Notes under the pieces: generated by a model
The model's input: only the letters and a program-made list of their open reading frames with translations
The model's database searches: none
Told to the model about the DNA's origin: nothing
NCBI GenBank assembly: GCA_002507085.1
Contig: DAYW01000047.1
Coordinates: 14,692-21,167 of the forward strand
DNA length: 6,476 nt
Source: an archaeon UBA168
Lineage (GTDB): Archaea; Thermoproteota; Thermoprotei_A; Marsarchaeales; UBA168
Direction of reading: 5' to 3'
Translations under genes and position numbers: made by a program
Part shown: positions 5,917-6,476 of the stretch, piece after piece
How positions within the stretch are numbered: the first letter of the stretch is position 1
Layout: each line of letters opens with the position of its first letter

Positions 5917-5930
5917 TTTCGAAAGAAACG
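5917..5930. promoter_or_regulatory. Operator-like site: TTTCGAAA palindrome followed by GAAACG
   Basis: An eight-base perfect palindrome TTTCGAAA (5917-5924) is followed at once by GAAACG (5925-5930). GAAACG recurs within the palindrome at 5963-5972. The site lies in the 123-base gap between two regulator genes, just upstream of the winged-helix promoter. This is a pattern-based proposal only. Confidence 0.35.
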
Positions 5931-5962
5931 AAGTCTAGAAAGCCCATCAAGCTTATTAACTT

Positions 5963-5972
5963 GAAACGTTTC
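5963..5972. promoter_or_regulatory. Operator-like perfect palindrome GAAACGTTTC
   Basis: A ten-base perfect inverted repeat sharing its half site GAAACG with 5925-5930, 38 bases away start to start. It lies between the two regulator genes, downstream of the HTH/CxxC gene and upstream of the winged-helix gene. It could be a binding site for either protein. I see no gene or structured RNA in the rest of the 5878-6000 gap. Confidence 0.35.
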
Positions 5973-6000
5973 CTCTTGCGCGTGCAATACTACGCCGTTG

Positions 6001-6363
6001 TTAAAGGGACTTAGTTTTTTGCTCGGTCTCGCCTACGGGCAAGGGCATACCTATTCCCACGGCCCTGCAAAGCTCGCAATACGCGGCAGACACGTCATCC
6101 AGGCTACGGTGTGCAATTAAATCATCTGCCGCTTTCGAGGCAAACTTCTCTATTTCTGGCCGCCACTTCTTAATTATGTCGTGTTCCTTGCCGCCTCTTT
6201 CACCATTCATGTAATGACTTATGGACGCCTGAGATACTCCGAGCAGCTTGGCAGCCTCAGTTTCGCTCATAAGGTACTTGACCATCAATTGCTTTGCTAT
6301 CTCAGCCCTCACTATCGGCAAGAGGTACTTAACCGAGTCCTCACATTTCGCCAAGCTTTTCAA
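6001..6363 (-). CDS. Archaeal XRE-type helix-turn-helix regulator with C-terminal CxxC (COG2522-like)
   Basis: A 120-residue predicted transcription regulator. An N-terminal helical region (KCEDSVKYLLPIVRAEIAKQL, 6-26, with Cys7) leads to the helix-turn-helix MSETEAAKLLGVSQASISHYMNGERG (32-57), a strong Cro/XRE-like match, then a helical stretch and a C-terminal YCELC (Cys95, Cys98). An N-terminal Cys, this HTH and a late CxxC are the pattern I recall for archaeal COG2522 proteins; the cysteines may bind metal or sense redox, which is inference. The start is probably TTG (6361-6363): there is no in-frame ATG or GTG upstream up to the tRNA, and a CTTAAAAAG box is centred 26 bases ahead. TTG at 6352-6354 is an alternative three codons in. 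Relatives are single-domain, or the N-terminal part of ThiD-ThiN fusions; this one is free-standing. Confidence 0.82.
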   Translation of the reverse strand: MKSLAKCEDSVKYLLPIVRAEIAKQLMVKYLMSETEAAKLLGVSQASISHYMNGERGGKEHDIIKKWRPEIEKFASKAADDLIAHRSLDDVSAAYCELCRAVGIGMPLPVGETEQKTKSL

Positions 6364-6384
6364 CTTAATATATGCACGATACTC

Positions 6385-6393
6385 CTTTTTAAG
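6385..6393 (-). promoter_or_regulatory. TATA-like box of the HTH/CxxC regulator (CTTAAAAAG)
   Basis: CTTAAAAAG on the minus strand, centred 26 bases before the TTG at 6363, differs from the EF-1-alpha and aIF2-beta boxes by one inserted A. A second AT-rich element (CATATATTAAG, 6366-6376) is too close to the TTG to serve it. Confidence 0.5.
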
Positions 6394-6427
6394 TATTACA
6401 GTGTTATACGCCGTCCTCGCTTTAAAG

Positions 6428-6476
6428 CGGGCTCGAGGGGATTTGAACCCCTGATCAACGGCTCCGCAGGCCGCCG
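6428..6476 (-). tRNA. tRNA-Arg (anticodon GCG), 3' part, runs off the right edge
   Basis: About 49 bases from just before the anticodon stem to the discriminator. Anticodon stem GCGGC/GCCGT (one G-U pair) encloses the loop CTGCGGA with anticodon GCG, reading CGC/CGU; then a five-base variable region TGATC, T stem AGGGG/CCCCT with loop TTCAAAT, the acceptor 3' strand CGAGCCC and discriminator G (6428). The next bases are CTTT, so CCA is not encoded. The 5' acceptor and D arm, expected to begin GGGCTCG, lie beyond the window. No intron is seen in the visible part at the usual position after base 37. Confidence 0.93.

Noticed and set aside
5878..6000. Possible C/D-box guide RNA or small gene in the gap between the regulators
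   Set aside because: I found no convincing C box (RTGATGA) paired with a D box (CTGA), and no open frame with a plausible start.
1..6476. CRISPR array, insertion sequence, integrase-linked attachment site, or defence system
   Set aside because: There are no regularly spaced repeats, transposase or integrase motifs, or terminal inverted repeats, and the tRNA 3' ends are not duplicated elsewhere in the window.

Overview
The window is a compact, gene-dense piece of an archaeal chromosome with roughly balanced base composition. Archaeal identity is supported by elongation factor 1-alpha (the archaeal/eukaryotic type of EF-Tu), aIF2-beta, a DUF424 protein that looks archaeal, tRNA genes without an encoded CCA, and TATA-like boxes about 23-30 bases ahead of most start codons with little or no leader. 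The lineage cannot be fixed from one window. The EF-1-alpha P-loop reads GHIDHGKST rather than the commoner GHVDHGKST, and the region after the G3 motif resembles crenarchaeal, thaumarchaeal or DPANN forms more than Thermoplasma. A Micrarchaeota-like DPANN archaeon is a guess, not a conclusion.

Left part (1-1407), all on the minus strand: the first 231 codons of EF-1-alpha (the gene runs off the left edge), preceded by a UPF0173 metallo-beta-lactamase-fold hydrolase. Each has its own TATA-like box. Middle (1545-4100), plus strand: nicotinate phosphoribosyltransferase (NAD salvage), an A-type flavodiiron protein (O2 or NO reduction), then a complete tRNA-Arg(UCG). The 137-base gap 1408-1544 is a divergent promoter region.

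Right part (4177-6476): a short-form cofactor-dependent phosphoglycerate mutase on the minus strand faces away from a plus-strand pair, aIF2-beta and DUF424, joined by a TGATG overlap. DUF424 meets a small minus-strand winged-helix protein tail to tail with one base between stop codons. Upstream of that lies a second minus-strand regulator, an XRE-type helix-turn-helix protein with a C-terminal CxxC. The 123-base gap between the two regulators holds palindromic GAAACG/TTTCGAAA sites. The window ends inside a minus-strand tRNA-Arg(GCG).

Most of this is core housekeeping content: translation (EF-1-alpha, aIF2-beta, two Arg tRNAs), NAD salvage, glycolysis/gluconeogenesis and oxygen defence. I saw no mobile element, CRISPR array, or clearly new multi-gene system. 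The more useful observations are start-site corrections (flavodiiron protein at 2782, aIF2-beta at 4870, two TTG-started regulators), a recurring CTTAAAAG promoter box, and the operator-like palindromes between the regulators.
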